DNA from: an uncultured Aggregatibacter sp.
GTDB lineage: Bacteria > Pseudomonadota > Gammaproteobacteria > Enterobacterales > Pasteurellaceae
Direction: 5' to 3'
DNA length: 64,000 nucleotides
Assembly (NCBI RefSeq): GCF_901873365.1
Contig: NZ_CABFLM010000060.1
Location: 1 to 64,000, forward strand
The stretch's first letter is position 1. Every line of letters starts with the position of its first letter. Made by a program: the position numbers and the translations under genes. This document shows positions 34,374-43,971 of this stretch, one piece after another. Below the pieces are notes generated by a model. That model saw nothing but the letters and a program-made list of their open reading frames with translations, was not told the origin of the DNA and did not search any database.

Positions 34374-34395
34374 AAAAGTGATTGTTCAGGAAGTA

Positions 34396-35766
34396 TTAAC
34401 GCATGGTCACGAATTCTTCCGAACCGGTCGGGTGGATGGCAACGGTGTTGTCAAAATCCGCTTTTGTCGCACCCATTTTGATCGCCACGGCAAAACCTTG
34501 GATCATTTCGTCGACGCCAAAACCGATACCATGTAAACCTACGATTTTTTCCTCTTTACCCACGCACACCAATTTCATGCGGCAAGGTTGACGATGTTGG
34601 GTGACAGCCGTGTACATAGAAGTAAAGGAAGATTTATACACTTTTACATTTTCCGCACCATATTGTTCAATGGCTTGTGGTTCGGTTAATCCCACAGTGC
34701 CAATTGGCGGATGACTGAACACTACGGACGGCACTAAATTGTAGTCTAAATGTTCGTTCGGTTTATTGTTAAACAGGCGTTCGGATAAACGACGTCCGGC
34801 GGCAACCGCCACCGGCGTGAGTTCAATGCCGCCTTCAATAATATCGCCTACCGCATAAATGCCCGGCACATTGGTGTTTTGGTATTTATCTACCTTGATG
34901 AAACCACGCGCATTCGCTTCTACGCCGGCGGCGTGTAAATTAATTTTATCGGTCGTCGGCTCACGTCCAATCGCCCAAATCAAGCAATCTACGGTTTGCG
35001 CACGACCATCTTCGAGGTGAAGCGTCACCGAGCCATCTGCATTTTTTACCACCTCTTTTGGAATGGCATGAGTGTGCAGCGTAATACCGTCTTGTTGCAT
35101 GGATTCCACCAAGGTTTCCACCATCATTGGATCAAAATTACGCAACGGTGCGTGTTTACGCACAAATAAGTGGGTTTCCACACCAAGGCTGTTCAAGACA
35201 CCTGCCAACTCCACAGCAATATAACCTGCGCCGACAACAGCTGTGCGTTTAGGCAGCTCGGTTAACGCAAAAACGCCATCAGAATCAATACCGTATTCCG
35301 CGCCTTTTATTGCAGGAATACTTGGACGTCCGCCGGTAGCAATCAAGATATGATCTGCCGTTACCTGTTCGGTGGAACCATCGCCGAAAGTTACTTCAAG
35401 GGTATTTTTATTGACAAATTTGGCAAAACCACGAATCACATCCACGTTATTTTTTGCCAACACGTTATCGTATGAAGTATGAATACGGGAAATATAGGCT
35501 TGACGGCTTTCCACTAGCTTGGCGAAATCAAATTTTTTCACGTCCACATCAAAACCGTAATCCGGTGCATAATGATGGATGGCTTCCGCAATTTGTGCGC
35601 CGTAGAACATCACTTTTTTCGGCACGCAGCCCACGTTAACACAGGTTCCACCTAAATGTTTTGCTTCAATAATGGCACATTTTTTGCCATAACTTGCTGC
35701 ACGGTTAATGGAAGCAATTCCACCGCTGCCACCACCGATGGCAATGTAATCATAATGTTTTGTCAT
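34396..35766 (-). CDS. gor: glutathione reductase
   Basis: NADPH-dependent flavoenzyme that keeps glutathione reduced. The 456-residue protein has the FAD-binding GGGSGG at 11-16, the redox disulfide C42-V-N-V-G-C47 (GGTCVNVGCVPKK), the NADPH-binding fold AVVGAGYIAVELAG and the C-terminal active-site histidine in VAIHPTGSEEFVT. It is transcribed alone between terminator and rlmJ. Confidence 0.97.
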   Translation of the reverse strand: MTKHYDYIAIGGGSGGIASINRAASYGKKCAIIEAKHLGGTCVNVGCVPKKVMFYGAQIAEAIHHYAPDYGFDVDVKKFDFAKLVESRQAYISRIHTSYDNVLAKNNVDVIRGFAKFVNKNTLEVTFGDGSTEQVTADHILIATGGRPSIPAIKGAEYGIDSDGVFALTELPKRTAVVGAGYIAVELAGVLNSLGVETHLFVRKHAPLRNFDPMMVETLVESMQQDGITLHTHAIPKEVVKNADGSVTLHLEDGRAQTVDCLIWAIGREPTTDKINLHAAGVEANARGFIKVDKYQNTNVPGIYAVGDIIEGGIELTPVAVAAGRRLSERLFNNKPNEHLDYNLVPSVVFSHPPIGTVGLTEPQAIEQYGAENVKVYKSSFTSMYTAVTQHRQPCRMKLVCVGKEEKIVGLHGIGFGVDEMIQGFAVAIKMGATKADFDNTVAIHPTGSEEFVTMR

Positions 35767-35874
35767 AGTCTGTCCTTAATAAATAAAATTACGCCATATT
35801 CTCTAATAAACTGCGTTTTTCACGCAAACTGAATAAATGAATCAGTCTAATCGGTATTATCTCAGTCGGCAGTA

Positions 35875-36720
35875 TTATTCCGGCGTAATCCAATTCACCG
35901 ACCAACTGCCGGTGCCCTGCGGCACAAGTGCGGTGGTTAAATACGGCAAAATGGATTTCATCTGCTGTTCCAACATCCAAGGTGGATTCACCACAATCAT
36001 ACCACTGGCTGTCATGCCACGTTGTTCAGAATCCGGACGCACCGCCAATTCGATTTGCAAAATTTTACGAATCCCCGTGGCTTCTAAGCCTTTTACAATA
36101 CGTTTAGTTTGTTGACGTAACACCACCGGATACCAAATGGCATACACACCGGTTGCAAAACGTTTATAACCTTCTTCAATGGCTTTCACCACCAAATCAT
36201 AGTCTTCTTTCAGTTCATAAGGTGGGTCAATTAGCACCAAGCCACGACGCTCTTTGGGCGGCAATGTGGCTTTGACTTGCTGAAAGCCATCGCCGATTTT
36301 CACCGTCACATTTTCAAATTCTTTGAAATTATTGCGTAACAAAGGAAACTCGCTTGGGTGCAATTCCATCAGCAGCGCACGATCCTGTGGGCGTAATAAA
36401 TTCGCAACCAACAAAGGAGAACCTGCGTAATAACGCAATTCTGTGCCGCCATAGTTGAGTTTTTTAATCAGTGCCACATAGCGCGCCACTTCCGGCGGTA
36501 AATCTTCTCGTCCCCACAAACGACCGATGCCGTCCATATATTCAGCCGTTTTCTCCGCTTCTGCACTAAATAAACGATAACGCCCTGCGCCTGCATGGGT
36601 ATCTAAATAATAAAAACCTTTTTCTTTTTGCTGTAGGCTTTCAATAATCAACATTAATACGATATGTTTCAACACATCCGCATGATTGCCAGCATGAAAA
36701 CTATGGCGATAACTTAGCAT
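35875..36720 (-). CDS. rlmJ: 23S rRNA (adenine-2030 N6)-methyltransferase
   Basis: SAM-dependent methylation of A2030 in 23S rRNA. The 281-residue protein (YhiR family) has MLSYRHSFHAGNHADVLKH at the N-terminus, THAGAGRY as the SAM motif and the catalytic DPPYELKEDY. In Haemophilus the same gene neighbours the com locus and mrcA, as here. Confidence 0.96.
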   Translation of the reverse strand: MLSYRHSFHAGNHADVLKHIVLMLIIESLQQKEKGFYYLDTHAGAGRYRLFSAEAEKTAEYMDGIGRLWGREDLPPEVARYVALIKKLNYGGTELRYYAGSPLLVANLLRPQDRALLMELHPSEFPLLRNNFKEFENVTVKIGDGFQQVKATLPPKERRGLVLIDPPYELKEDYDLVVKAIEEGYKRFATGVYAIWYPVVLRQQTKRIVKGLEATGIRKILQIELAVRPDSEQRGMTASGMIVVNPPWMLEQQMKSILPYLTTALVPQGTGSWSVNWITPE

Positions 36721-36779
36721 AAATCCTACTTATAACCGTTTCAAAAAACGTTGTAAAAAAACACCGCACTTTTGTGCAG

Positions 36780-36810
36780 AAAAAAGAAGCCCAACAGCTG
36801 TCGGGCCTCC
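36780..36810 (-). terminator. terminator of mrcA
   Basis: On the minus strand GGCCCGACAGCTGTTGGGCTTC is followed by TTTTTT. The stem GCCCGACAGC/GCTGTTGGGC contains one G-T pair. It is 10 bases after the mrcA stop. Confidence 0.8.
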
Positions 36811-36819
36811 TATAATACA

Positions 36820-39384
36820 CTAGAATAATTCTTCCGGTTGACCACCGGCAGGATTGTTTAATAATTCACTTGGTACGTAATAGCCACGTTCTTCAACATA
36901 AACACGGGTTGGTTCGGTGCCTTTAATAAAATATTCCACACGCCCACCGTTGGCTAGCAAACCAGAACGCACATCAATGCGTTTTTCCACAATATTTGCC
37001 GGTGTCGGTAAATTACGCTCAGGTGTATCTTTCAAAATAGCCTTCATATAACTTATCCATGCCGGCATCGCACTTTTCGCACCGGCTTCGCCACGGCCTA
37101 AATTAAATTTATTGTCATCGAAACCAATATACACAGCCGTGGTTAAGTTCGCGCCAAACCCGGCATACCATGCGACCTTGGAGTTATTGGTCGTTCCGGT
37201 TTTACCGCCAATGTCTTTACGTTTAATTTCGTTTGCCATACGCCAACTGGTGCCTTTCCAACCCAATCCTTGTTCACCATAGATGGCGGTATTTAATGCG
37301 CTGCGAATTAAGAAGGCTAATTCACCGCTAATAACCCGTGGGGCATATTGTGTGGCGGATGAGCTTGTTTTTGCGTCTGCCATAAAATTCAAATTCTCTT
37401 CTTTTATTGCATCGGCACGCGGTTGTAATTCCGGAATATCCGGCACATTTTCCCCTTGCTCGATTTCTTCTTCTCCGTTGGTCGCCTCATCACTGCGTTT
37501 TAAATTATCTGCAACCGTCAAATCCGTATTTTTAAAGCCATCTAGCTTCTCTGTTTCACCATAAATAACCGGCACATTATCACAAGTTGGGCAAGCTAAT
37601 TTCGGATTTGCTACAAAAATTTCCTTGCCGGTGTTATCTAAGATTTTATTGATAATATAAGGATCGATTAAATAACCGCCATTATTGAACACCGCATAAC
37701 CGCGCGCCATTTCAAGTGGCGTAAAGGAGGCCGCACCTAATGCAAGCGCTTCACTGGCAAAATATTGATCCCGCTTGAAACCGAAACGTTGTAAGAAATC
37801 CGCCACGAAATCAACGCCGGTCATTTGCATGGCACGGATCGCAATCATGTTTTTAGATTGGCCTAATCCCACGCGTAAACGTAACGGGCCATCATAACGA
37901 TCCGGGGAGTTTTTCGGGCGCCATTCTTTTTGACCCGGTTTTTTCAATACAATCGGCGTATCTTGCAACACGCTGGATAGGGTTAAGCCTTTTTCTAAAG
38001 CCGCTGCATAAATAAACGGTTTAATGGAAGAACCCACTTGCACCAAAGACTGTGTTGCACGGTTAAATTTACTTTGTTCAAAACTAAATCCACCCACAAT
38101 AGCTTCAATGGCACCGTTGTCACTGTTTAATGACACTAACGCAGAGTTAGCTTGCGGAATCTGGCCTAAGACCCATTCACCCTTGTCATTTTTACGAATC
38201 CAAATTTGATCCCCGGTTTTTACTGGATTGGCTTGTCCGGTCCAACGCATGGCGCTACTCGGCAATGTCATCTTTTCCTCAGATGCTAACAGCAATTCTG
38301 CGCCGGATTTGGAAACGCTGATGACGGCGGCGGGAATAAACGGTTCAGAATTCGGTAGTTTTTTCAAGAAGCCAATAATGGTGTCGTTATCCCAAGGGGT
38401 TTCGCTTTTTTTCCACAATGGCGCACCGCCACGGTAGCCATGACGCATATCATAAGCGATTAAATTATCACGCACGGCTTTTTGTGCGACTTCTTGGTCG
38501 TTAGAAAGCACGGTGGTATAGACTTGGTAACCTTTGGTGTAGGCATTTTCTTCACCAAAGCGTTTTACCATTTCCTGACGCACCATTTCTGTCACATAAT
38601 CCGCTCGAAAATCTAATTTCGCACCATGATAGCTGGCGACAATCGGCTCTTTTAGGGCAGCATCGTATTCTTGTTGTGTGATGTATTTTTGATCCAACAT
38701 ACGCCACAACACAACATTGCGACGTTCCAGTGCACGTTTTGGTGAGGAAAGCGGATTCATTGTGGAAGGGGCTTTTGGCAAACCGGCAATGACAGCCATT
38801 TCAGATAAGGTTAATTGATTTAATTCCTTACCAAAATAGGTTTTTGCCGCGGCCGCAACGCCGTAAGAACGGTAGCCGAGATAAATTTTATTGAGATACA
38901 GCTCTAAAATTTCTTGTTTGTTTAACGCATTTTCAATTTCAATCGCCAAAATCGCTTCTTTGGCTTTACGCGTGAAGGTTTTTTCTGATGTTAAAAAGAA
39001 GTTTCGCGCTAATTGTTGTGTAATGGTACTTGCTCCTTGAGAGGTGCCACCTTTATTGATCGTCACCATTAATGCTCGCGCGATCCCGATAGGATCCAAC
39101 CCATGATGTTCATAAAAACGGCTATCTTCTGTTGCCAATACGGCTTGAATTAATTTTTCAGGAATATTTTCCAATTTTACCGGAATACGACGTTGTTCAC
39201 CGACTTCACCAATTAACTTACCGTCTGAGGTGTAAATTTGCATCGGCTGTTGCAACTCCACCGTTTTCAAACTTTCTACATCGGGTAACTCTGACTTGAA
39301 CTGGACATAGACTATGCCGACAGCAATACAGCCCAGAATAAATAAGGTTAACAAGGTGCTTAATATTAATTTTGCGATCCGCAT
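36820..39384 (-). CDS. mrcA: penicillin-binding protein 1A
   Basis: Bifunctional peptidoglycan synthase. The 854-residue protein starts with a membrane anchor (LILSTLLTLFILGCIAVGIV). The GT51 glycosyltransferase domain follows (catalytic EDSRFYEHHG; GASTITQQLARN; KEAILAIEIE). The transpeptidase has active-site Ser in SSIKPF, SKN-type SQSKN and KTGTTN. An insertion and acidic linker at about 595-640 (EEEIEQGENVPDIPELQP) precedes the last motifs. It is divergent from comA and its start overlaps a probable CRP-S site. Confidence 0.97.
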   Translation of the reverse strand: MRIAKLILSTLLTLFILGCIAVGIVYVQFKSELPDVESLKTVELQQPMQIYTSDGKLIGEVGEQRRIPVKLENIPEKLIQAVLATEDSRFYEHHGLDPIGIARALMVTINKGGTSQGASTITQQLARNFFLTSEKTFTRKAKEAILAIEIENALNKQEILELYLNKIYLGYRSYGVAAAAKTYFGKELNQLTLSEMAVIAGLPKAPSTMNPLSSPKRALERRNVVLWRMLDQKYITQQEYDAALKEPIVASYHGAKLDFRADYVTEMVRQEMVKRFGEENAYTKGYQVYTTVLSNDQEVAQKAVRDNLIAYDMRHGYRGGAPLWKKSETPWDNDTIIGFLKKLPNSEPFIPAAVISVSKSGAELLLASEEKMTLPSSAMRWTGQANPVKTGDQIWIRKNDKGEWVLGQIPQANSALVSLNSDNGAIEAIVGGFSFEQSKFNRATQSLVQVGSSIKPFIYAAALEKGLTLSSVLQDTPIVLKKPGQKEWRPKNSPDRYDGPLRLRVGLGQSKNMIAIRAMQMTGVDFVADFLQRFGFKRDQYFASEALALGAASFTPLEMARGYAVFNNGGYLIDPYIINKILDNTGKEIFVANPKLACPTCDNVPVIYGETEKLDGFKNTDLTVADNLKRSDEATNGEEEIEQGENVPDIPELQPRADAIKEENLNFMADAKTSSSATQYAPRVISGELAFLIRSALNTAIYGEQGLGWKGTSWRMANEIKRKDIGGKTGTTNNSKVAWYAGFGANLTTAVYIGFDDNKFNLGRGEAGAKSAMPAWISYMKAILKDTPERNLPTPANIVEKRIDVRSGLLANGGRVEYFIKGTEPTRVYVEERGYYVPSELLNNPAGGQPEELF

Positions 39385-39388
39385 CGAA
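39373..39388 (+). promoter_or_regulatory. CRP-S (competence) site for comABCDE
   Basis: TGCGATCCGCATCGAA, within ATTTTGCGATCCGCATCGAAAATT, matches the Pasteurellaceae CRP-S pattern TGCGA-N6-TCGCA with A/T-rich flanks. CRP-S sites need CRP plus Sxy. It covers the mrcA start codon (39384-39382) on the other strand. A candidate comA -10, TAAGAA, lies at 39414-39419, putting the site near -45. Confidence 0.8.
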
Positions 39389-39510
39389 AATTTCTCGCTT
39401 ACTTAAAGGGGGTTAAGAAAATTAAAATAAAGTTAGCCAATAAGTATAAAGACTACGCGCCTAAAGAAAAAGCGAAAACTGTTGGAAATCGGGGGAATCA
39501 GGATAAATTT

Positions 39511-40320
39511 ATGTTCATAAAACGTACACCTTCAATTCAAGTCGGCCTCTGGTTGCGTCATCACGCTATTGATGTGGTTTGGTTCGATAAGGACAATCGT
39601 CCGTATAGTGAGTGTTTGGAAAAATTAGATTTACTGGAGCTTCCCGCCACCCTTAATCGCCGACTTGCTATGCCTGCACGCAGAAAATCACCCTATAAAT
39701 TTATTACCGCCATCATGCCGCATCATATCTGGCAAAAAACACTGATTTTGCCGCACAATCTCACCCCGCTGGAATGTGAGCAACAATGTCATTTTACACT
39801 CTCCAACGAGTTGCCGTTGCCGCTTGAGGAGATTTGGTATGACTATGCCGCCACCCCATTAAAACAGGGTTTCCGTTTGGAAATCTTCGCGATTCGCCAA
39901 CAAATTGCAACGGATTACTTACAGCAATTTATGCCGCTACAGATTGAGGTGTTAGACAACATGGCGAAAGCCTTGTTACGTGGCGCAGAATATGTGTTAG
40001 GCAAGCCCTTGCCGGCAGGAGCCATTTTCTTATATCAAGATGAACAAGGCGGATTAGCCGTACAACCCAAACTGCAACAAAATCAAACCTTATTCCAAAC
40101 AGGGACAAATTTGACCGCACTTTTTGAGCAATATTGCCATCGTTATGACGAAAAACCGGAAGCCGTTTTTTACTTGCAAACGGAAGACACTGAAACGGCA
40201 GTGCCGGATCATTGGCATTGTCTCTCAACGGAATTGCCGCTTATCGCCCTTGGTAATGCGTTATGGCAACAAGATACGTACGCCAAATCCACCGCACTTT
40301 TTGATGCACCGATAGGTTAA
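39511..40320 (+). CDS. comA: competence protein ComA (PilM/HofM-like)
   Basis: Needed for DNA uptake by the type IV-like competence pilus. This 269-residue protein has no signal peptide, and its location before comB/comC/comD matches PilM, the cytoplasmic actin-like component of pilus alignment complexes. N-terminal IQVGLWLRHHAIDVVWFDKD fits the first actin-like strand pair. Sequence divergence makes the ATP site hard to see. First gene of comABCDE, under a CRP-S site. Confidence 0.88.
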   Translation: MFIKRTPSIQVGLWLRHHAIDVVWFDKDNRPYSECLEKLDLLELPATLNRRLAMPARRKSPYKFITAIMPHHIWQKTLILPHNLTPLECEQQCHFTLSNELPLPLEEIWYDYAATPLKQGFRLEIFAIRQQIATDYLQQFMPLQIEVLDNMAKALLRGAEYVLGKPLPAGAIFLYQDEQGGLAVQPKLQQNQTLFQTGTNLTALFEQYCHRYDEKPEAVFYLQTEDTETAVPDHWHCLSTELPLIALGNALWQQDTYAKSTALFDAPIG

Positions 40321-40329
40321 GGAAAGGTG

Positions 40330-40848
40330 ATGAAAAAAGACATTAATCTGTTGCCGTGGCGATTACAGCAACGTCGCCGACAAGCCAAAGCCTTGGTAAC
40401 GAAATGCGTGGCAGGTGCGGTGCTTTGCTCGAGTATCAGTGTGGGGTTATACCATGTTGCCGAACAGCACACAAAACAGGCGGAAAAATTACAACATGAA
40501 TATGTAGAACTACAACGTGAGTTACAACTTACACAACAACACATTCAGCAGATCAGACATCATCAACGTCATGACCAAGAGACCCAAGCAATCACCAAAG
40601 AAACCGTTTTTTTATTGCTAAATCAATTAGCTGAGTTACCACTTACACAAGGAGAGCTATCCGCGTTGGCGCTTTCGGAGCATCATTTAACGCTTACCGG
40701 CCAAAGTGTTAGCCAAGAGGAGTTCGATCGCCTTAACCATTTTCTGACCGAACAAGCGTTATTTAGCGAAGTGAAACTCACGGAATTTAAACCGCAAGCG
40801 CAAGAAATGCGGTTTCAGTTTGATCTCAAGTTGCAGGTAACCCCATGA
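40330..40848 (+). CDS. comB: competence protein ComB (PilN/HofN-like)
   Basis: The 172-residue protein starts KKDINLLPWRLQQRR, the short cytoplasmic motif of PilN that binds PilM, followed by one membrane helix (CVAGAVLCSSISVGLY), a coiled coil (HTKQAEKLQHEYVELQRELQ in part) and a small periplasmic domain. ATG at 40330 follows GGAAAGGTG; a GTG at 40327 is also in frame. It overlaps comC by 4 bases. Confidence 0.87.
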   Translation: MKKDINLLPWRLQQRRRQAKALVTKCVAGAVLCSSISVGLYHVAEQHTKQAEKLQHEYVELQRELQLTQQHIQQIRHHQRHDQETQAITKETVFLLLNQLAELPLTQGELSALALSEHHLTLTGQSVSQEEFDRLNHFLTEQALFSEVKLTEFKPQAQEMRFQFDLKLQVTP

Positions 40849-41378
40849 AATGGATAGATAAAATGGCAACGACACCTCTGTTAACGCATTGGTATCAGCT
40901 TGCTGCTTGGCAACAGACGGCCTTGTTATGTGCGCTGGGTGTTGCCTCACTTTCTTTGCCGGCACAACATTATTGGCAGCAATGGACACAATTAGCACAA
41001 CTGACAGAACAACAGGAAATGCAACAGGCGACATTAGCACATCAACAAAAAATTTTGGCAGCACTAAAAGAAAAAGCCGATAAGCATTTACTTACACCGA
41101 AATTGGCAGGCAAACTTTCGGCAGTTAATCAGCAAATTCAACAGCTTGCTCAATCATTACACATTGAACATAGCCAGTGGGACTTTCATCAAACAGCGTT
41201 GTTAACACTGCACGTTCAAGGCTATTTTGATGAGTTAAGTGCATTTTTGACCGCACTTCTAACAGAAAATGCGGGGTTGGCGTTAGTGGAATGGCAGGTG
41301 CAAAAACGTACTGAATCGAATAATGACAGTGTCCTTTTCAGCGAACTGTTATTCCAATTCAATCCTGAGGAAAAATAA
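40845..41378 (+). CDS. comC: competence protein ComC (PilO/HofO-like)
   Basis: 177-residue single-pass inner-membrane protein: short cytoplasmic N-terminus, membrane segment (TALLCALGVASLSLPAQH), a Gln-rich coiled coil and a periplasmic domain, the architecture of PilO. It overlaps comB (ATGA) and its stop overlaps the comD start, so the operon is tightly coupled. Predicted partner of ComB in the alignment subcomplex. Confidence 0.85.
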   Translation: MKWIDKMATTPLLTHWYQLAAWQQTALLCALGVASLSLPAQHYWQQWTQLAQLTEQQEMQQATLAHQQKILAALKEKADKHLLTPKLAGKLSAVNQQIQQLAQSLHIEHSQWDFHQTALLTLHVQGYFDELSAFLTALLTENAGLALVEWQVQKRTESNNDSVLFSELLFQFNPEEK

Positions 41379-41773
41379 TGGTAAGACAAATGTTATGGTT
41401 ATTCATCAGCGTGATGATCAGCCACGCCGGTTGGGCGAATGATCCTTTTGATAAAACCCGCCGTCAGGGAATGATGCAAGCTACATCGGAAAAACAAAAC
41501 AGCACGCCAAATTCAACCTGCCACACTACGCCGTCAACCATTTTTCCGCAAACGGCCTTTGAACAGATTCAAGTGATCGGCGTATTACAACATCACACCG
41601 ATTGGCAAGTCATCTTGCTTGCCGACAATCAAGTCAGCCTTGCGCATACCGGCGATTTGATTGCTGCCGAGCATATTCAAATTAGCAAGATCGACAAACA
41701 ACACATTGATTTTTTACGTTGGGACAATAGTGCGAACTGTGAGAAAACCACCCCTTTTCAAGTGAAATTTTAA
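41378..41773 (+). CDS. comD: competence protein ComD (PilP/HofP-like)
   Basis: 131-residue exported protein with signal peptide (MLWLFISVMISHAGWAND). The C-terminal part IQVIGVLQHHTDWQVILLAD resembles the PilP beta-sandwich that links the inner-membrane complex to the secretin. No lipobox cysteine is seen near the cleavage site, unlike typical PilP. It sits directly before the secretin gene. Confidence 0.82.
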   Translation: MVRQMLWLFISVMISHAGWANDPFDKTRRQGMMQATSEKQNSTPNSTCHTTPSTIFPQTAFEQIQVIGVLQHHTDWQVILLADNQVSLAHTGDLIAAEHIQISKIDKQHIDFLRWDNSANCEKTTPFQVKF

Positions 41774-41782
41774 GGAAGATTG

Positions 41783-43189
41783 ATGAAATTAGCGCTTTTC
41801 CACCGCCTAAAGTGCGGTCTGTTTTTTGGATGTTTTGTGAGTCTGGTGATGAGCTTTTCTGTGCATGCGGAACAACCTCGCGTGTTTTCGATTCGATTGA
41901 AGCAAGCACCATTAGTGCCGACGTTGCAACAGCTGGCATTAGCACAAAACGTCAATTTAATTATTGACGATGAATTGCAAGGCACCCTTTCACTTCAACT
42001 GGATAACGTGGATTTGGATCAGCTCTTTCGGTCTGTTGCCAAAATCAAGCAGTTGGATTTGTGGCAAGAAAACGGTATTTATTATTTAAGTAAACTTGAG
42101 ACCGCGGCCAAATTTGCCACCCAAATGGAAACGCCTTTTACGTTGCCTGCCGAGATGACGGAACAACCCACGCAACTCACCACCGCGACCATTAAACTGC
42201 ACTTTGCCAAAGCTTCTGAAGTAATGAAATCGCTTACCGGCGGTAACGGGTCGATGTTATCGCCGAATGGCAGTATTACCTTTGATGACCGCAGCAACCT
42301 CTTGCTGATTCAAGACGAACCAAAATCCATCGCCAATTTGAAAAAATTGATTAAGGAATTGGATAAGCCCATTGAACAAATCGCCATCGAAGCACGTATT
42401 GTCACCATCAACGCGGAAAGTTTGAAAGATTTGGGCGTGCGTTGGGGGATTTTTAACCCGACAGAAAATGCCCACAAAATTGCTGGCAGTCTCGCCGCTA
42501 ACGGCTTTGACAATATCACTCACCAATTAAACGTTAACTTGCCGACGGCGACCACGCCGGTCGGTTCTGTTGCGCTGCAAGTGGCGAAAATCAATGGGCG
42601 ACTTTTAGACTTAGAATTGACCGCACTTGAACGGGAAAACAATGTGGAGATTATCGCCAGTCCCCGTTTACTCACCACTAACAAAAAAAGTGCCAGCATT
42701 AAGCAAGGGACGGAATTGCCTTACATTATGGTGAATGAAAAAAGTGGGACACAAAGCGTAGAATTTCGCGAAGCCGTATTAGGCTTAGAAGTGACACCGC
42801 ATATTTCACAGGATAAACAAATTTTGTTGGATTTAGTCGTCAGTCAAAATGCGCCGGGTGGACGTGTTTCATACGGCCTGGGTGAAGTGGTTTCCATTGA
42901 TAAACAAGAAATTAATACACAAGTTTTCGCCAAGGACGGCGAAACCATCGTGTTAGGCGGTGTTTTTCATGATACCATCACCAAAGGCGTGGACAAAGTG
43001 CCTTTGTTGGGGGATATTCCGGGCATTAAACGCTTATTTAGCAAAGAAAGTGAACGCCATCAAAAACGTGAGCTGGTGATTTTCGTCACACCGCATATTT
43101 TACGCCAAGGGGCATTTCCGGAAAGTCTAAAAAAATCATCGCAGGTAATGCCTCAGAATAAACGCAACGAACCGGCAAAAAAACGATAA
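41783..43189 (+). CDS. comE: competence secretin ComE (PilQ/HofQ)
   Basis: Outer-membrane ring through which DNA enters and the competence pilus extends. The 468-residue precursor has a signal peptide (cleaved after SVHA), N-domain repeats (VFSIRLKQAPLVPTLQQLA; IKLHFAKASEVMKSLTGG) and a C-terminal secretin domain (LTALERENNVEIIASPRLLT; GETIVLGGVF; VPLLGDIPGIKRLF). ATG at 41783 follows AAGGAAGATTG. An uptake sequence lies in its 5' end. comF, present after comE in Haemophilus influenzae, is absent here. Confidence 0.95.
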   Translation: MKLALFHRLKCGLFFGCFVSLVMSFSVHAEQPRVFSIRLKQAPLVPTLQQLALAQNVNLIIDDELQGTLSLQLDNVDLDQLFRSVAKIKQLDLWQENGIYYLSKLETAAKFATQMETPFTLPAEMTEQPTQLTTATIKLHFAKASEVMKSLTGGNGSMLSPNGSITFDDRSNLLLIQDEPKSIANLKKLIKELDKPIEQIAIEARIVTINAESLKDLGVRWGIFNPTENAHKIAGSLAANGFDNITHQLNVNLPTATTPVGSVALQVAKINGRLLDLELTALERENNVEIIASPRLLTTNKKSASIKQGTELPYIMVNEKSGTQSVEFREAVLGLEVTPHISQDKQILLDLVVSQNAPGGRVSYGLGEVVSIDKQEINTQVFAKDGETIVLGGVFHDTITKGVDKVPLLGDIPGIKRLFSKESERHQKRELVIFVTPHILRQGAFPESLKKSSQVMPQNKRNEPAKKR

Positions 43190-43323
43190 ATTCACTATGA
43201 ACCTGTCATTTATATGGCGGTAAACGAAATAAATCGCTTGTTTAGGTTGAAAAGAATAGGGATTTATTGAGATAATCTTGGGCAATTTTGGGGTGATCTT
43301 TTCCACTTATTCAAAACTTTCAC

Positions 43324-43363
43324 ACGACCACATGAATCATCACTTGCGGTCGTTTCTTATTTT
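43324..43363 (+). terminator. possible terminator between comE and aroK
   Basis: ACGACC (43324-43329) pairs with GGTCGT (43348-43353), followed by TTCTTATTTTC. The right arm overlaps a degenerate uptake sequence (CTTGCGGTCG). Six-pair stem with an 18-base loop, so weak. Confidence 0.4.
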
Positions 43364-43410
43364 CTAAAAGATCACATTTTTCCGATGACATAAATTTAAG
43401 ATGAATAACA

Positions 43411-43938
43411 ATGGCAGAAAAACGTAATATTTTCCTCGTGGGGCCTATGGGGGCAGGTAAAAGCACCATCGGTCGCCAACTTGCACAATTACTTAACATG
43501 GATTTTGTCGATACCGACGCAGAAATTGAAGAACGCGCCGGTGCCGACATCGGTTGGATTTTTGATGTGGAGGGCGAAGAAGGATTCCGTAAAAGAGAAG
43601 AACGCCTTATTAATGAATTAACACAACGTCAAGGCATTGTATTATCGACCGGTGGTGGTGCAGTGTTATCAAAAGACAACCGCAATCATCTTTCCGCACG
43701 CGGTATCGTAGTTTATTTGGAAACTACCGTAGAGAAACAATATCAACGCACCCAACGAGATAAAAAACGTCCGCTATTGCAAGATGTTGACGATCCGCGC
43801 CAAGTGTTGGAAGACTTAGCTAAAGTTCGCAATCCGCTCTATGAAGAAGTGGCGGACATCACCCTACCAACTGACGAGCAAAGTGCCAAAGTTATGGCGA
43901 CACAAATTATCGGCCTGATTGACAACTACAACGGTTAG
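43411..43938 (+). CDS. aroK: shikimate kinase I
   Basis: Phosphorylates shikimate in aromatic amino-acid synthesis. The 175-residue protein has Walker A GPMGAGKST (10-18), the shikimate-binding DFVDTDAEIEERAG and GGGAVLS, and the lid DKKRPLL. It is followed by aroB at 33 bases, as in enterics. Confidence 0.97.
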   Translation: MAEKRNIFLVGPMGAGKSTIGRQLAQLLNMDFVDTDAEIEERAGADIGWIFDVEGEEGFRKREERLINELTQRQGIVLSTGGGAVLSKDNRNHLSARGIVVYLETTVEKQYQRTQRDKKRPLLQDVDDPRQVLEDLAKVRNPLYEEVADITLPTDEQSAKVMATQIIGLIDNYNG

Positions 43939-43971
43939 TACGAACGGTTAAATACTTCAAAGGCAAAGTAA

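Larger units (their letters stand above)
34024..34395. other. 372-bp intergenic region between dusB and gor
   Basis: It contains the dusB-fis promoter (34084-34111), an uptake sequence (34314) and the gor terminator (34341-34373). No further gene or structure was recognised in about 34115-34310. Confidence 0.75.
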
